Positions 1-8,528 of a DNA stretch of 64,000 nt are shown one piece after another. The stretch lies in NCBI GenBank assembly GCA_026005095.1, contig BPKK01000001.1, forward strand, positions 248,001 through 312,000, read 5' to 3'. Made by a program: the position numbers and the translations under genes. Under the pieces are notes generated by a model. That model saw only the letters and a program-made list of their open reading frames with translations, did not search any database and was not told the origin of the DNA. This DNA comes from Silanimonas sp. (GTDB lineage Bacteria; Pseudomonadota; Gammaproteobacteria; Xanthomonadales; Xanthomonadaceae). Positions within the stretch are counted from its first letter, which is position 1; each line of letters begins with the position of its first letter.

Positions 1-102
1 TGCGGCGATGCGCTTGCGCAAGCTGGGCTTCGAGTTGCACCCTCGTTCTCCTCACCATTCGCCGCCGGCGTGGGCATTGTGCGCGCATCCAAGCCTACCG
101 GC

Positions 103-133
103 CAAAAAACAAGGGCCCCTTGCGGGGCCCTTG
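103..133 (-). terminator. Rho-independent terminator of the TonB receptor gene
   Basis: A perfect hairpin occupies 110-133, with GGGCCCC arms around a short TTGC loop (GCAA when read on the minus strand). On the minus strand it is followed directly by a run of six T (104-109). It sits about 20 bases past the stop of the receptor gene. The same CCCC-TTGC-GGGG core recurs at 18459-18478. Confidence 0.85.
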
Positions 134-154
134 CAGTTTCCACGACTGCCCAGA

Positions 155-2835
155 TCAGAAGTTCTGGGTATAGCGGAAGTACGGCACGCGGCCGTAGCCA
201 TCGTACAGGGCGAAGTCGAAGCCGCGACCGGTCGGGTCATACGGATCGAGCACCGGGTCCTTGTCGGCGATGTTGTTCACACCCAGGGTGAAGCGGCCGT
301 TCCACGGGGCATTCCAGTTGACCTGCAGGTCGTGGGTCACCCAGGCCGGGAGATAGTCCGGATAACTGGTGTCACCAGCGAGCTTCGCGGTCGAATCGGT
401 CTTGTGGATGTAGTTGATGTTCCACGCCACCGAGAAGTCGGAGATCGACCACTGGTTCTGCAGCACGGCGCGGTAGCGCGGGGTGCTCGGCTCATTGACG
501 ATGTTGGCGCCGCCATCGACCGAGTAGTCACGCACGTAGCTCAGCTGGAACTGCTGCTGCAGGGTACCGAAGTCGGCGAAGTCGAAGTTGGTACGGACGT
601 TGAGGTCCGCGCCGCTGGTCTCGACCGTGCCGAGGTTGGTGAAGCCGCGCTGGATGTACAGCACCTCACCCGCGGAACCGAAGGCCGCGCCCAAGCCCAG
701 CGAGGGGTTCGGCGGCACGGCATTGGCCGGCAGGGTGCTGAGACCCGGCGGGCAGTTCGCCGTGGTGCCGGCCAAGCAGGACAGGATCTGGTTCGAGGTG
801 ATGCCGGCGATGCGGTTCTCGACCTTGATGTTGTAGTAGTCGAGGCTGAGGTTCAGCCAGCTCGTGGCATCCCAGGCGCCGCCCACCGACCACTGCTTCG
901 AGTTCTCCGACTCGAGGTTCGGGTTGGCAATCACGTACGCATTGATCTGCGTCGAGCAGGTCGACGGGAGACCGAAGGCCACGCAGGTCGGGGCGTGCGT
1001 CACCGAGTCGGCCGAGAAGGCCGCCTTGGCATTCAGGATGTCCAGGGTGGGCGCACGGAAGCCCTCGCCGTAGCTGGCGCGCAGGGTCAGGGTGTCGAGC
1101 GGGCTGTAACGGAACGAGATCTTCGGCGAGGTGTCGTTGCCGTAGTCGCTGTAGCGGTCATGACGCGCCGCCACGTTGATCTCGAAGTTGTTGAGGATCG
1201 GGAACAGCGCCTCGACATAGACCGCACGCACCTGGCGCGAGCCGTCCGACGAGTTACCGGCCGAACCGGAGACCACGCCGGCTTCCGACAGCGAGTCGTA
1301 GAGGTCCTTGTAGAACTCCTTGCGGTACTCGCCACCGAAGGCCAGGGCCGCGGTGCCACCGGAGAGCTCGAAGAGGTCCATGTTCGCCGAGGCGTAGATC
1401 TCGTCGATGGTGAAGGTGGAGTCGCGGCCGGTGGTGACCGTGAAGCTGTTCAGCAGGTCGCGGTCGTTGCCGAACGGATCATAGATGTCGTACGTGCCAT
1501 TGCGATGGCCGCCTGGGCCGAGCTGGCCAGGATGTAACCGCGGCCGATCTCGTAGTACTGCGAGTCGGCGCGGCGCAGGCCGGCGTTCACGCTGATCTCG
1601 CCGATGCGGCCGTCGAAGCCCAGGTCCAGCGAGTAGACGTTGGCATCCGAGCTGGTGTCGCGGTTGCCGGCGGCGGCAAAGCGGTGGCGCAGGAAGTAGG
1701 GCACCGTGGGGTCATAGCCCTGGCCGGGGAAGCGCACCGCCGGATGGTTCGGCGAGCCCACCGGGATGAAGATGCCGCCACCCGGCCACGGGCTGGAGGG
1801 CACCGGAGCGTAACGGCCGAAGCTCTTCACGCGGCTGGTGGTCGCGTTGAAGTACATCGACCAGTCGTCGTTGATCTCGAAGTTGCTGCGGGCGAACTGG
1901 GCGCTGTTGCGGATCTCGGCCTCGTCGGCGGCGACGAAGGTGAAGTCGTACAGGCAGCGGCGGGTCAGGCCCGAGCCGATGGTGAAGAAGCCATTGGTAT
2001 TGCAGGCGAAGCCCGGAACGCCACGGCCCCAGGTGGGGTTGGCCGGCGCCAGCGAGCCCGGACGCCAGCCGTACAGGGTGCCCGGCGCGAGAATGGCGGA
2101 GTAGAGCTCGTTCGAGAAGCTCGACACACCGCCCGCCGACCAGGGGCGATCACGCTGGAAGATGATGCCGCGGTTGTTGTACGAGGCGCCGACCATGGCG
2201 CTGCCGCGCTCGCCGGAGATGCCGACGACGACCGAGCCTTCTTCCGTCTCGCCGCCCGGGCGCTTCGGGTTCGAGGCACCGAACTTGATCTCGGCGCCCG
2301 AGAAGTCCTTGCGGGTGATGATGTTGACCACGCCGCCGATGGCGTCCGAGCCGTACACGGCCGAGGCGCCGTCGGAGAGGATCTCGATGCGCTCGACGGC
2401 GGCCAGCGGGATCGAGTTCAGGTCCTGGCCCTGGCCGGCATTCGGGGCGATCGGGGCGCGGCGGCCGTCGATCAGGATCAGGGTACGGGCGCCACCGAGG
2501 CCGCGCAGGCTGATCTCGGCGAAGGACTGGGCCGAGCTACCGGACTGCGGACGGAAGGAGCCGAAGGAGTTGAAAGTGGTGCTGCGGAGGAAGTCCGCCA
2601 CCGAGGTGTCGCCGCTCAGCTCGAGCTGCTGACGGTCGATCACGGTGACGGGCAGGGCGCCCTCGATCTGCGCACGGCTGATGCGCGAGCCCGTGACCTC
2701 GACGCGGTCGAGGGTCTTGGCCTCTTCCTGCTGGCCTTGCTGCTCTGCGCAAAGGCAGGCAGCCGCGAGCACGGAAGCCGCGCCGGCAAACAGCGCGAAG
2801 CGGATCGCGCCGGACAGCTGCTTGATGTTCGACAT
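155..2835 (-). pseudogene. TonB-dependent outer-membrane receptor, frameshifted
   Basis: This encodes a TonB-dependent receptor with an N-terminal signal peptide, a plug domain (segments ending in VERIEILSDGASAVYGSDAIGG and GGVVNIITR) and a beta-barrel ending in Phe. The chosen ATG at 2835 has a GGAGAG ribosome site; an upstream in-frame extension to 2928 has no signal-peptide character. The reading frame breaks at about 1502-1503. Upstream the protein reads ...SSAQAAIA and downstream, in another frame, NGTYDIYDPFGND... Adding one base restores a continuous protein of about 893 residues. Without it, translation stops at 1450 and lacks most of the barrel. The substrate is unknown. The frame break is seen directly; whether it is real or a sequencing error cannot be told from one sequence. 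Confidence 0.85.
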
Positions 2836-2916
2836 TAATTTCTCTCCAACGATCAGATGGACTCGGGGGTCCGGTTGTTGCCGGCGGCGCCGGTGGGCCG
2901 GACCGCGAGCAGGCCG

Positions 2917-2944
2917 AATATAACGCAATCTTTACGGGGTGCAA
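2917..2944 (-). promoter_or_regulatory. Predicted sigma-70 promoter of the TonB receptor gene
   Basis: On the minus strand a TTGCAC -35 box (2939-2944) and a TATATT -10 box (2917-2922) are separated by 16 bases. This predicts a leader of roughly 75 nt before the ATG at 2835. The A/T-rich patch stands out in very GC-rich DNA. The rest of the 2836-3017 gap shows no gene. Confidence 0.5.
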
Positions 2945-3017
2945 ATCGTGCGCGGCAGCAGGGCCGGTGCTGCGCCGCAAACCCATGAAAACACTGGGCT
3001 TTCCTGCCCCGCGCCCT

Positions 3018-3908
3018 TCACCGGGCGGTCGCGGCCGGGGCCTCGGGCGGCAGGGCGGGCCGCGTGCCGGCAGGAAGGGTTCGCACGAAAACATTTCCGC
3101 TGAAACTCTCGAGCCGCACCCGCCCGCGCCCCTCGCCGAGCACCCGAAGCCCCTGTGGCAAGGCGGTGAAGGCCTCGGGCACCTCGGCGCGGCCAAGGGC
3201 CTGGACGAAGGCGAGCGCCGCCGAGTCGTCGGCCGGCAGGGCGATGCGCAGATCGCCGCTGAAAGTCTCGACGGAAACCGTTTCCATGCCTGCGGCCTCG
3301 AGGTCGATCGCCCCGCCCAGGCTGTCGGCCCGCAGGCGCCCGCCCTGCAGGCGCAGCACCTGGGAGCCGTTCCGGGTCTGCACGAAGACGTCGGCATCGC
3401 GGGCCTCGATGGCCACCTCGCCCTCGCCTCCCTGCACGCGCAGGCGCCCGCCCTGCAGGCCGGTGAGCCGCAGCTGCGCCTCGCCGAGATCCAGGCGCAG
3501 GGCCCGCCCCGGCGGCAGCACCAGACGCAGCCCGGCCGGCCGCGGCCGCAGCCGGGCCGGGTCCTCCAGCCGCAGCTGCAGCAGTCCCGGGCTCTCGCGC
3601 CAGCGCAGGCGCTGGCCGGGCTCGAGTCCGGCCTCGATCTCGATCTCTGCAGGTCCCTGCCCTGCGTCGAGGCCTGCCGATGGCGCGGCAGCCGCTCCGC
3701 CTGCGGCCGCAGAAGCATCCGCCACCGGCGCCTCCGCTGCGGCAACCGGGGAGCGCACGGAGACCGTGACCGACCCGGCCTCGAGCCAGAGCGCGAAGGC
3801 CTGGCCTTCGACCAAGGACCGGCGCTCGCTCACCGTGGCCGGCTGCGCCGCGGCAAGGCCCGCGACCAGCGCGCTCAGGGCGAGGAGTGGGCGGAAGAAG
3901 GCCGGCAT
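3018..3908 (-). CDS. Periplasmic DUF4097-like beta-repeat protein
   Basis: A 296-residue protein beginning with a clear signal peptide (MPAFFRPLLALSALVAGLAAAQ), so it is probably exported. The middle is Ala-rich. The C-terminal two thirds is built from short beta-strand repeats such as SVETFSGDLRIALP and RLESFSGNVFV. That pattern is typical of the DUF4097/putative adhesin fold, whose role is mostly unknown. Its start lies 34 bases inside the end of the histone-deacetylase-family gene, so the two are probably translationally coupled. No ribosome site is obvious. Function is not established. The family call rests on the repeat pattern only. Confidence 0.65.
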   Translation of the reverse strand: MPAFFRPLLALSALVAGLAAAQPATVSERRSLVEGQAFALWLEAGSVTVSVRSPVAAAEAPVADASAAAGGAAAAPSAGLDAGQGPAEIEIEAGLEPGQRLRWRESPGLLQLRLEDPARLRPRPAGLRLVLPPGRALRLDLGEAQLRLTGLQGGRLRVQGGEGEVAIEARDADVFVQTRNGSQVLRLQGGRLRADSLGGAIDLEAAGMETVSVETFSGDLRIALPADDSAALAFVQALGRAEVPEAFTALPQGLRVLGEGRGRVRLESFSGNVFVRTLPAGTRPALPPEAPAATAR

Positions 3909-4822
3909 GGCGCCATCGCAGCACAGGCGGCGCGGGCTGCCAAGCGCACGGTCTCGGCGTGAATGTCGACGATGTCCTCCACGTCCGGGGCATAGCCGCC
4001 GGCCATGGCCACCGCCACCGGCAGGCCGAGGCGGCGGCAGGTCTCGAACACCGTGCGGTCGCGCTGGGCGAGGCCGGCCTTGGTGAGCGCCAGCTGGCCC
4101 AGGCGGTCGCCAACGAAGGGATCGGCGCCGGCAAGGTAAAGCACGGCATCCGGCCGCGCAGCGTCGATGGCGCGCGGCAGATGCGCGGCGAGCAGGTCGA
4201 GATAACGCGCATCACCCGTGCCCGGCGGCAGGGGCACGTCGAGGTCGGAGGGCGGCTTGATCGCCGGGTAGTTCTTCGCATCGTGCATGGAGAAGGCGAA
4301 GAGCGTCGGGTCTCCCGCCACCAGCTCGGCGGTGCCGTTGCCGTGGTGCACATCGAGATCGACGATGAGCAGGCGCCGGGCCAGGCCTTCGGCCTGCACG
4401 TGGCGGGCGGCCACCACGGCGTCGTTGAAGATGCAGTAGCCGCCGCCGCGGTCGAAGGCGGCGTGGTGGGTGCCGCCGGCGAGGTTCACCGCCACCCCGT
4501 CGCCGCGCAGCGCCGCCTCCAGCGCGGCGAGGGTGCCGCCCACGGTGCGCCGGGCGCGCCGGGCCATGGCCTCCGACCAGGGAAAGCCGATGCGCCGCTG
4601 CTCCTGCAGGCTCAAGGTGCCGCGGCGCACGCGCTCGATGTAGGCCGGGCAATGCACCCGGCGCAGGGCCTCGTCGCTGGCCGAAACCGGCTCCTGCAGG
4701 TCCACGCCCCAGTGATCGGCATGATCGCGGACACGCTCGTAAAGGCGTCGGTACTTGGCCATCGGGAAGGCGTGGCCTTCCGGCAACGGCAGCTCGAACG
4801 TCGGGCAGTAGAAGGCCTTCAT
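3875..4822 (-). CDS. Histone deacetylase family amidohydrolase (AcuC/HDAC-like)
   Basis: A 315-residue protein of the zinc-dependent HDAC/acetylpolyamine amidohydrolase superfamily. It hydrolyses acetyl-amide bonds; the bacterial substrate could be acetyl-lysine, acetylpolyamine or another small amide. The fold motifs are present in order: the catalytic His pair in GGTHHA (about residues 119-120), the zinc ligands Asp157 and His159 in DLDVHHGNG, and the third zinc ligand Asp234 in GADP. A late GGY motif follows. All expected metal ligands are intact. It is the first gene of a two-gene unit with the exported DUF4097-like protein, an unusual partner. The cytoplasmic location follows from the lack of a signal peptide. 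Confidence 0.85.
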   Translation of the reverse strand: MKAFYCPTFELPLPEGHAFPMAKYRRLYERVRDHADHWGVDLQEPVSASDEALRRVHCPAYIERVRRGTLSLQEQRRIGFPWSEAMARRARRTVGGTLAALEAALRGDGVAVNLAGGTHHAAFDRGGGYCIFNDAVVAARHVQAEGLARRLLIVDLDVHHGNGTAELVAGDPTLFAFSMHDAKNYPAIKPPSDLDVPLPPGTGDARYLDLLAAHLPRAIDAARPDAVLYLAGADPFVGDRLGQLALTKAGLAQRDRTVFETCRRLGLPVAVAMAGGYAPDVEDIVDIHAETVRLAARAACAAMAPCRPSSAHSSP

Positions 4823-4873
4823 GGCCTCAGGCTAGAACGGGAGGCGTGATGCGGGGATAGGCGGCACGGCACC

Positions 4874-4914
4874 GGGCGCCTGTCGCGACCGCCGCCCGCA
4901 CGAGTCAGGCGCCC
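4874..4914. other. Inverted repeat in the gap downstream of pckG
   Basis: Nine-base arms GGGCGCCTG (4874-4882) and CAGGCGCCC (4906-4914) could form a hairpin downstream of pckG, with a 23-base loop. There is no T run on either strand, so it is not a standard terminator. Nothing else is visible in the 4823-4953 gap. Confidence 0.25.
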
Positions 4915-4953
4915 CCCGAGCAACTTTGCGCAGCAGGCAGGCCCTGGCGAGCC

Positions 4954-6738
4954 TCAGGCCGCGGCCTTCGCTGCCTCGGCCTCCAGCGCCGATACCACCC
5001 GCTGGCGCTCGGCCTCGAGCGCCGCCGGCAGGCGCGGCCCGAACTCGGCGAGGTACTCACCGATCGAGGCCATCTCCGCCTTCCAGCCCTCACGATCGCA
5101 GGCGAACAGCAGCTGGCGCGCCTCCTCGCTGAGGGTGAGGCCCTCGAGGTCGAGGTCTTCCGGGCGCGGGAACAGACCCACCGGGGTTTCGACGGCGCCG
5201 GCCTTGCCCTCGCAACGCTTCAGCATCCACTCGAGTACGCGCAGGTTGTCGCCGAAGCCCGGCCACAGGAACCTGCCGTCGCTGCCCTTGCGGAACCAGT
5301 TGACGTGGAAGATCTTGGGCAGCTTGTCGGCTGATGCGCCGAAGCTGAGCCAGTGGGCGAAGTAGTCGGCGAAGTTGTAGCCGCAGAAGGGCTTCATCGC
5401 CATCGAATCGCGGCGCACCACGCCCACCGCGCCGGTGGCGGCGGCGGTGGTCTCCGAGGCCATGCCGGCCCCCACCAGCACGCCGTGCGTCCAGTCACGG
5501 GCCTCGAACACCAGCGGCACCAACGAGGCGCGGCGGCCACCAAAGACGATGGCGCTGATCGGCACGCCCCGCGGGTCCTCGGCCTTCGGCGAGTAGGAGG
5601 GGCACTGCTTGGCCGACACCGTGAAACGGGCATTCGGGTGCGCCGCCGGGCCCTTGGCGGGGTCGTAGGGCTGGCCCTTCCAATCGGTCACCGGCACGCG
5701 ATCATCGAGACCTTCCCACCAAGGCTGGTTGTCTTCCGTCACACCCACGTTGGTGAAGATGGCATCGCGGTCGAGCATGGCGAGCGCGTTCGGATTGCTC
5801 CTGGCGCTGGTGCCCGGGGCCACGCCGAAGTAGCCGGCCTCCGGATTGATGGCGTAGAGGCGGCCGTCGGCGCCGGGGCGCATCCAGCAAATGTCGTCGC
5901 CCACGGTCCACACCTTCCAGCCTTTCTCGCGGTAACCCTCGGGCGGGATCAGCATGGCGAGGTTGGTCTTGCCGCAGGCGCTGGGGAAGGCCGCGGCGAT
6001 GTAGTGCGTCTGCCCCTGCGGATTCTCGATACCGACGATCAGCATGTGCTCGGCCAGCCAGCCCTCACGGCGTGCCTGGACGCTGGCGATGCGCAGGGCA
6101 TGGCATTTCTTGCCGAGCAGGGCATTGCCGCCGTAGCCCGAGCCATAGCTCTTGATCGTGAGCTCCTCGGGGAAATGCATGATGAAGCGGCGCTCCGGAT
6201 CGAGCTCTCCGGTGGAGTGCAGCCCCTTCACGAAGTGCCCCTCGCGCTCGATGCGGGCGAGTGCCGCCGAGCCCATGCGGGTCATGATCCGCATGTTGGC
6301 GACCACGTAGGGCGAGTCGGTGATCTCGACGCCGCAGCGGGAGAGCGGCGAATCGATCGGGCCCATGCAGTAGGGGATGACGTACATCGTCCGGCCTTTC
6401 ATGCAGCCGGCGAACAGTGCATCCATCTTTGCGTGGGCCTCGGCCGGGGCCATCCAGTGGTTGTTCGGGCCGGCGTCCTCGCGCTCGGTAGTGCAGACGA
6501 AGGTGAGGTGCTCGACGCGGGCCACGTCACCCGGATGCGAGCGGTGCAGGTAGCAGCCGGGATGGGTGTCAGGGTTGAGGGCGAGCAGGGTGCCGTCGGC
6601 CAGCATGGCCTCCTTGAGCGCGGCATCCTCCGCGGCCGAACCGTCGCACCAGTGGATGCGTTCGGGCTGGGTGAGGGCGGCGACGGACGCCACCCAGTCG
6701 TTCAGGGCCGTAAGGCGGCTCGGCGAGCGGCTGCTCAT
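4954..6738 (-). CDS. pckG: Phosphoenolpyruvate carboxykinase (GTP)
   Basis: A 594-residue GTP-dependent PEP carboxykinase, which converts oxaloacetate to phosphoenolpyruvate in gluconeogenesis. Length and sequence match the GTP family, not the shorter ATP form. Visible motifs are the P-loop with the reactive cysteine, FPSACGKTNLAML (about residue 250), the metal/GTP-binding GDDICWMR, and NWFRKG near the C-terminus. The ATG at 6738 is chosen because a GGAG site lies just upstream and the family N-terminus begins there. The open frame extends upstream to 6837 but with no homologous character. It is a single gene, downstream of tetR on the same strand. A weak TAGAAT -10-like box is at 6843-6848. 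It fits metabolically with the neighbouring fatty-acid degradation genes. Confidence 0.95.
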   Translation of the reverse strand: MSSRSPSRLTALNDWVASVAALTQPERIHWCDGSAAEDAALKEAMLADGTLLALNPDTHPGCYLHRSHPGDVARVEHLTFVCTTEREDAGPNNHWMAPAEAHAKMDALFAGCMKGRTMYVIPYCMGPIDSPLSRCGVEITDSPYVVANMRIMTRMGSAALARIEREGHFVKGLHSTGELDPERRFIMHFPEELTIKSYGSGYGGNALLGKKCHALRIASVQARREGWLAEHMLIVGIENPQGQTHYIAAAFPSACGKTNLAMLIPPEGYREKGWKVWTVGDDICWMRPGADGRLYAINPEAGYFGVAPGTSARSNPNALAMLDRDAIFTNVGVTEDNQPWWEGLDDRVPVTDWKGQPYDPAKGPAAHPNARFTVSAKQCPSYSPKAEDPRGVPISAIVFGGRRASLVPLVFEARDWTHGVLVGAGMASETTAAATGAVGVVRRDSMAMKPFCGYNFADYFAHWLSFGASADKLPKIFHVNWFRKGSDGRFLWPGFGDNLRVLEWMLKRCEGKAGAVETPVGLFPRPEDLDLEGLTLSEEARQLLFACDREGWKAEMASIGEYLAEFGPRLPAALEAERQRVVSALEAEAAKAAA

Positions 6739-6937
6739 GTCGGGAAACTCCACGGAAGGAATGAGGGGCGTCGCGAGGCGGGACCGCTCTCCATGACGCC
6801 CGCCACCGGCAGACCCCCGGAACCCGACTCGATGCATACGTATTCTATCCCGTCCCGGCGGGGGGTGCCGGCCCCACCCGGCCCGGGTTCGGGGCGGCTG
6901 GCCCGGACGGAGCGGGAGACGGCCCGACCTGCCCGGC

Positions 6938-7519
6938 TCAGGCCGGGATCAGGGTGTCCATGACGTGGCCGACATAGGCCTCGAACTCGTCGTGGTGCAG
7001 ACGCGGCTGGCCGAGTTGCAGGCTGAGCTGCAGGAAGCCGACGTAGGCCGCATAGGTGAGGCGGGCGCGGTTGATGGCCTCGAGCCGCGGCAGGCCGGCC
7101 TGGCGGAAGCTGGCGGCAAGGTAGTCCATGCGCCGCTGCGAAACCCGGGCCAGCACCGGCTGCACCACCGGGTGGTCGAGTGCCTTCAGAAGCTCGCTGT
7201 AGATCTTGTGCGGGCGCAGCTCGTGGGCCACCAAGCGGAACAGGTTGCGCAGCCGCTCGCGCGGCTCGGGGAAGGCCTCGAGCTTGCCGAACACCGTTTC
7301 CTGCTCCATCGCCTCCCAAGCCTCGAGGGCGGCGGCGAGCAGGGCCTCGCGCGAGGGGAAATGCCAGTAGAAGCTGCCCTTGGTGACGCCGAGACGGCGC
7401 GCCAGCGGCTCCACCGCCACCGCCGCCACGCCGTCCTCGGCGATCACGTCGAGCGCGGCATGGGCCCAGTCGCTGGCGGAAAGGCGCGTCGGGCGGTCGG
7501 TCTTGGCGGCGGCGGGCAT
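6938..7519 (-). CDS. TetR/AcrR-family transcriptional regulator
   Basis: A 193-residue TetR-type repressor. The N-terminal helix-turn-helix reads VAVEPLARRLGVTKGSFYWHFPSREALL, the hallmark of the family, and the C-terminal ligand-binding domain is divergent. The ATG at 7519 gives the normal family length; the frame is open to 7858 but that stretch is not protein-like. It is transcribed divergently from the hydrolase-fadE-thioesterase genes. Two matching inverted repeats lie in the shared intergenic region. It is therefore likely to repress that operon and perhaps itself, with an acyl-CoA or fatty acid as plausible inducer. That ligand is an inference from the context. Confidence 0.88.
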   Translation of the reverse strand: MPAAAKTDRPTRLSASDWAHAALDVIAEDGVAAVAVEPLARRLGVTKGSFYWHFPSREALLAAALEAWEAMEQETVFGKLEAFPEPRERLRNLFRLVAHELRPHKIYSELLKALDHPVVQPVLARVSQRRMDYLAASFRQAGLPRLEAINRARLTYAAYVGFLQLSLQLGQPRLHHDEFEAYVGHVMDTLIPA

Positions 7520-7574
7520 CGGAAGCGGGGGCGATTCACGGAAAGGACACAATAATGCCTCCGCGCCGCTTTCA

Positions 7575-7592
7575 CCATACGCAGACGTATTG
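7575..7592. promoter_or_regulatory. Candidate TetR operator, site 1
   Basis: The inverted repeat is CCATAC-N6-GTATTG (core ATACG-CAGA-CGTAT is perfect). It overlaps the first base pairs of the -35 box at 7590 of the plus-strand promoter. It has the same arms and spacing as the site at 7612-7629, with centres 37 bases apart. Confidence 0.6.
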
Positions 7593-7618
7593 ACAGGGCC
7601 AGGACCCCAGCCCATACT
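7590..7618 (+). promoter_or_regulatory. Sigma-70 promoter of hydrolase-fadE operon
   Basis: A perfect TTGACA -35 box (7590-7595) and CATACT -10 box (7613-7618) are separated by 17 bases. The predicted start of transcription falls at about 7624-7626, which is the ATG itself. No ribosome site precedes that ATG, so a leaderless transcript is plausible. Confidence 0.65.
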
Positions 7619-7629
7619 CGCCCGTATGG
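7612..7629. promoter_or_regulatory. Candidate TetR operator, site 2
   Basis: The perfect inverted repeat is CCATAC-N6-GTATGG. It covers the -10 box and the start codon of the hydrolase gene. The arms match site 1 (7575-7592). A repressor bound here would block RNA polymerase directly. Confidence 0.6.
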
Positions 7630-8528
7630 TTGCACCGCCCCATCCCCTGCCCTCCCTGCACCCGCTCGTCTGGCGCGGACACGGCGACCTGCCGCTGGCA
7701 GCCTCGACGAGCAATCCCGATGCGCCGCCGGCAGTACTGTTCGCCCACGGCTTTGGCCAGACCCGGCAGGCCTGGAGCCGCAGCATGCAGCAGCTCGCTA
7801 TGCAGGGCATCGCCTCGGCCGCCTGGGACATGCGCGGCCACGGGCAGTCGGGCCGCAACGCGCCCGGCGAACGCTACGACGTGCAGCAATTCATCGAGGA
7901 TACGCTGGCGGTGCGCCGGGCCCTCCCCGCCGCCCCGGTGCTGGTGGGCGCCTCGATGGGCGGCCTGGTGGGCCTCGCGGCGCAGGCGCGCGGCGCCGGT
8001 TTCTCGGCCCTGGTGCTGGTAGACGTGACCCCGAAGTGGGAGCTGGCCGGCATGCAGCGCATCCTCGCCTTCATGGGCGCCCACCCCGAGGGCTTCGAGG
8101 ACCATGAACACGCGGCGCGCGAGATCGCCGCCTACCTGCCGCACCGCCGTAGACGGAAGTCGCCCGCCGATCTTGCCCACCTGCTGGTGCGCGGCGAGGA
8201 CGGCCGCCTGCGCTGGCACTGGGACCCGCGCCTACTGCAGGACCTGGCCGACAGCGACAAACACCAGGACGAGCTCGCCGAAGCCGCCCGCCGCATCGAG
8301 GTGCCGGTGCTACTGGTGAGCGGCGGCCGCAGCGATCTCGTCTCGGCCGAGACCATCGCCCATTTCCGCTCGCTGGTGCCCCACGCCGAGCACGTCTGCC
8401 TGCCCCATGCCACCCATATGGTGGCCGGCGACGACAACGACGCCTTCACCCGTAGCATCCTGTCCTTCCTCGGACACCGCCGCCACGCGGCCACCCCCAC
8501 CGGACCCCTTCGCGGAGCCCTGCCATGA
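7626..8528 (+). CDS. Alpha/beta hydrolase
   Basis: A 300-residue alpha/beta-hydrolase-fold enzyme. The oxyanion-hole segment HGFGQTRQAW is near residue 41. The nucleophile elbow is GASMGG with Ser110. A late HATHMV supplies the catalytic His, and the GGRSDLV segment precedes it in the usual place of the acid turn. The substrate is unknown; esters, thioesters or lactones are possible. The ATG at 7626 coincides with the predicted transcription start and the downstream operator. The stop overlaps the fadE start by ATGA, so it is translationally coupled to fadE, which suggests a role in fatty-acid or acyl-ester use. Cytoplasmic, with no signal peptide. Confidence 0.85.
   Translation: MVAPPHPLPSLHPLVWRGHGDLPLAASTSNPDAPPAVLFAHGFGQTRQAWSRSMQQLAMQGIASAAWDMRGHGQSGRNAPGERYDVQQFIEDTLAVRRALPAAPVLVGASMGGLVGLAAQARGAGFSALVLVDVTPKWELAGMQRILAFMGAHPEGFEDHEHAAREIAAYLPHRRRRKSPADLAHLLVRGEDGRLRWHWDPRLLQDLADSDKHQDELAEAARRIEVPVLLVSGGRSDLVSAETIAHFRSLVPHAEHVCLPHATHMVAGDDNDAFTRSILSFLGHRRHAATPTGPLRGALP

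Noticed and set aside
8-2838. Long plus-strand open frames opposite the TonB receptor (8-1537 and 1684-2838)
   Set aside because: They are antisense frames in GC-rich DNA, with Arg/Val/Gly/Asp-rich composition and no motifs. The minus strand shows clear receptor domains.
2981-3004. CCCA...TGGG hairpin downstream of the DUF4097-like gene
   Set aside because: Stem of four or five pairs with a large loop and no T run; too weak to call a terminator.
6836-6843. ATACGTAT palindrome upstream of pckG as a third TetR site
   Set aside because: The arms resemble the operator but have no six-base spacer, so it is a different geometry and may be chance.
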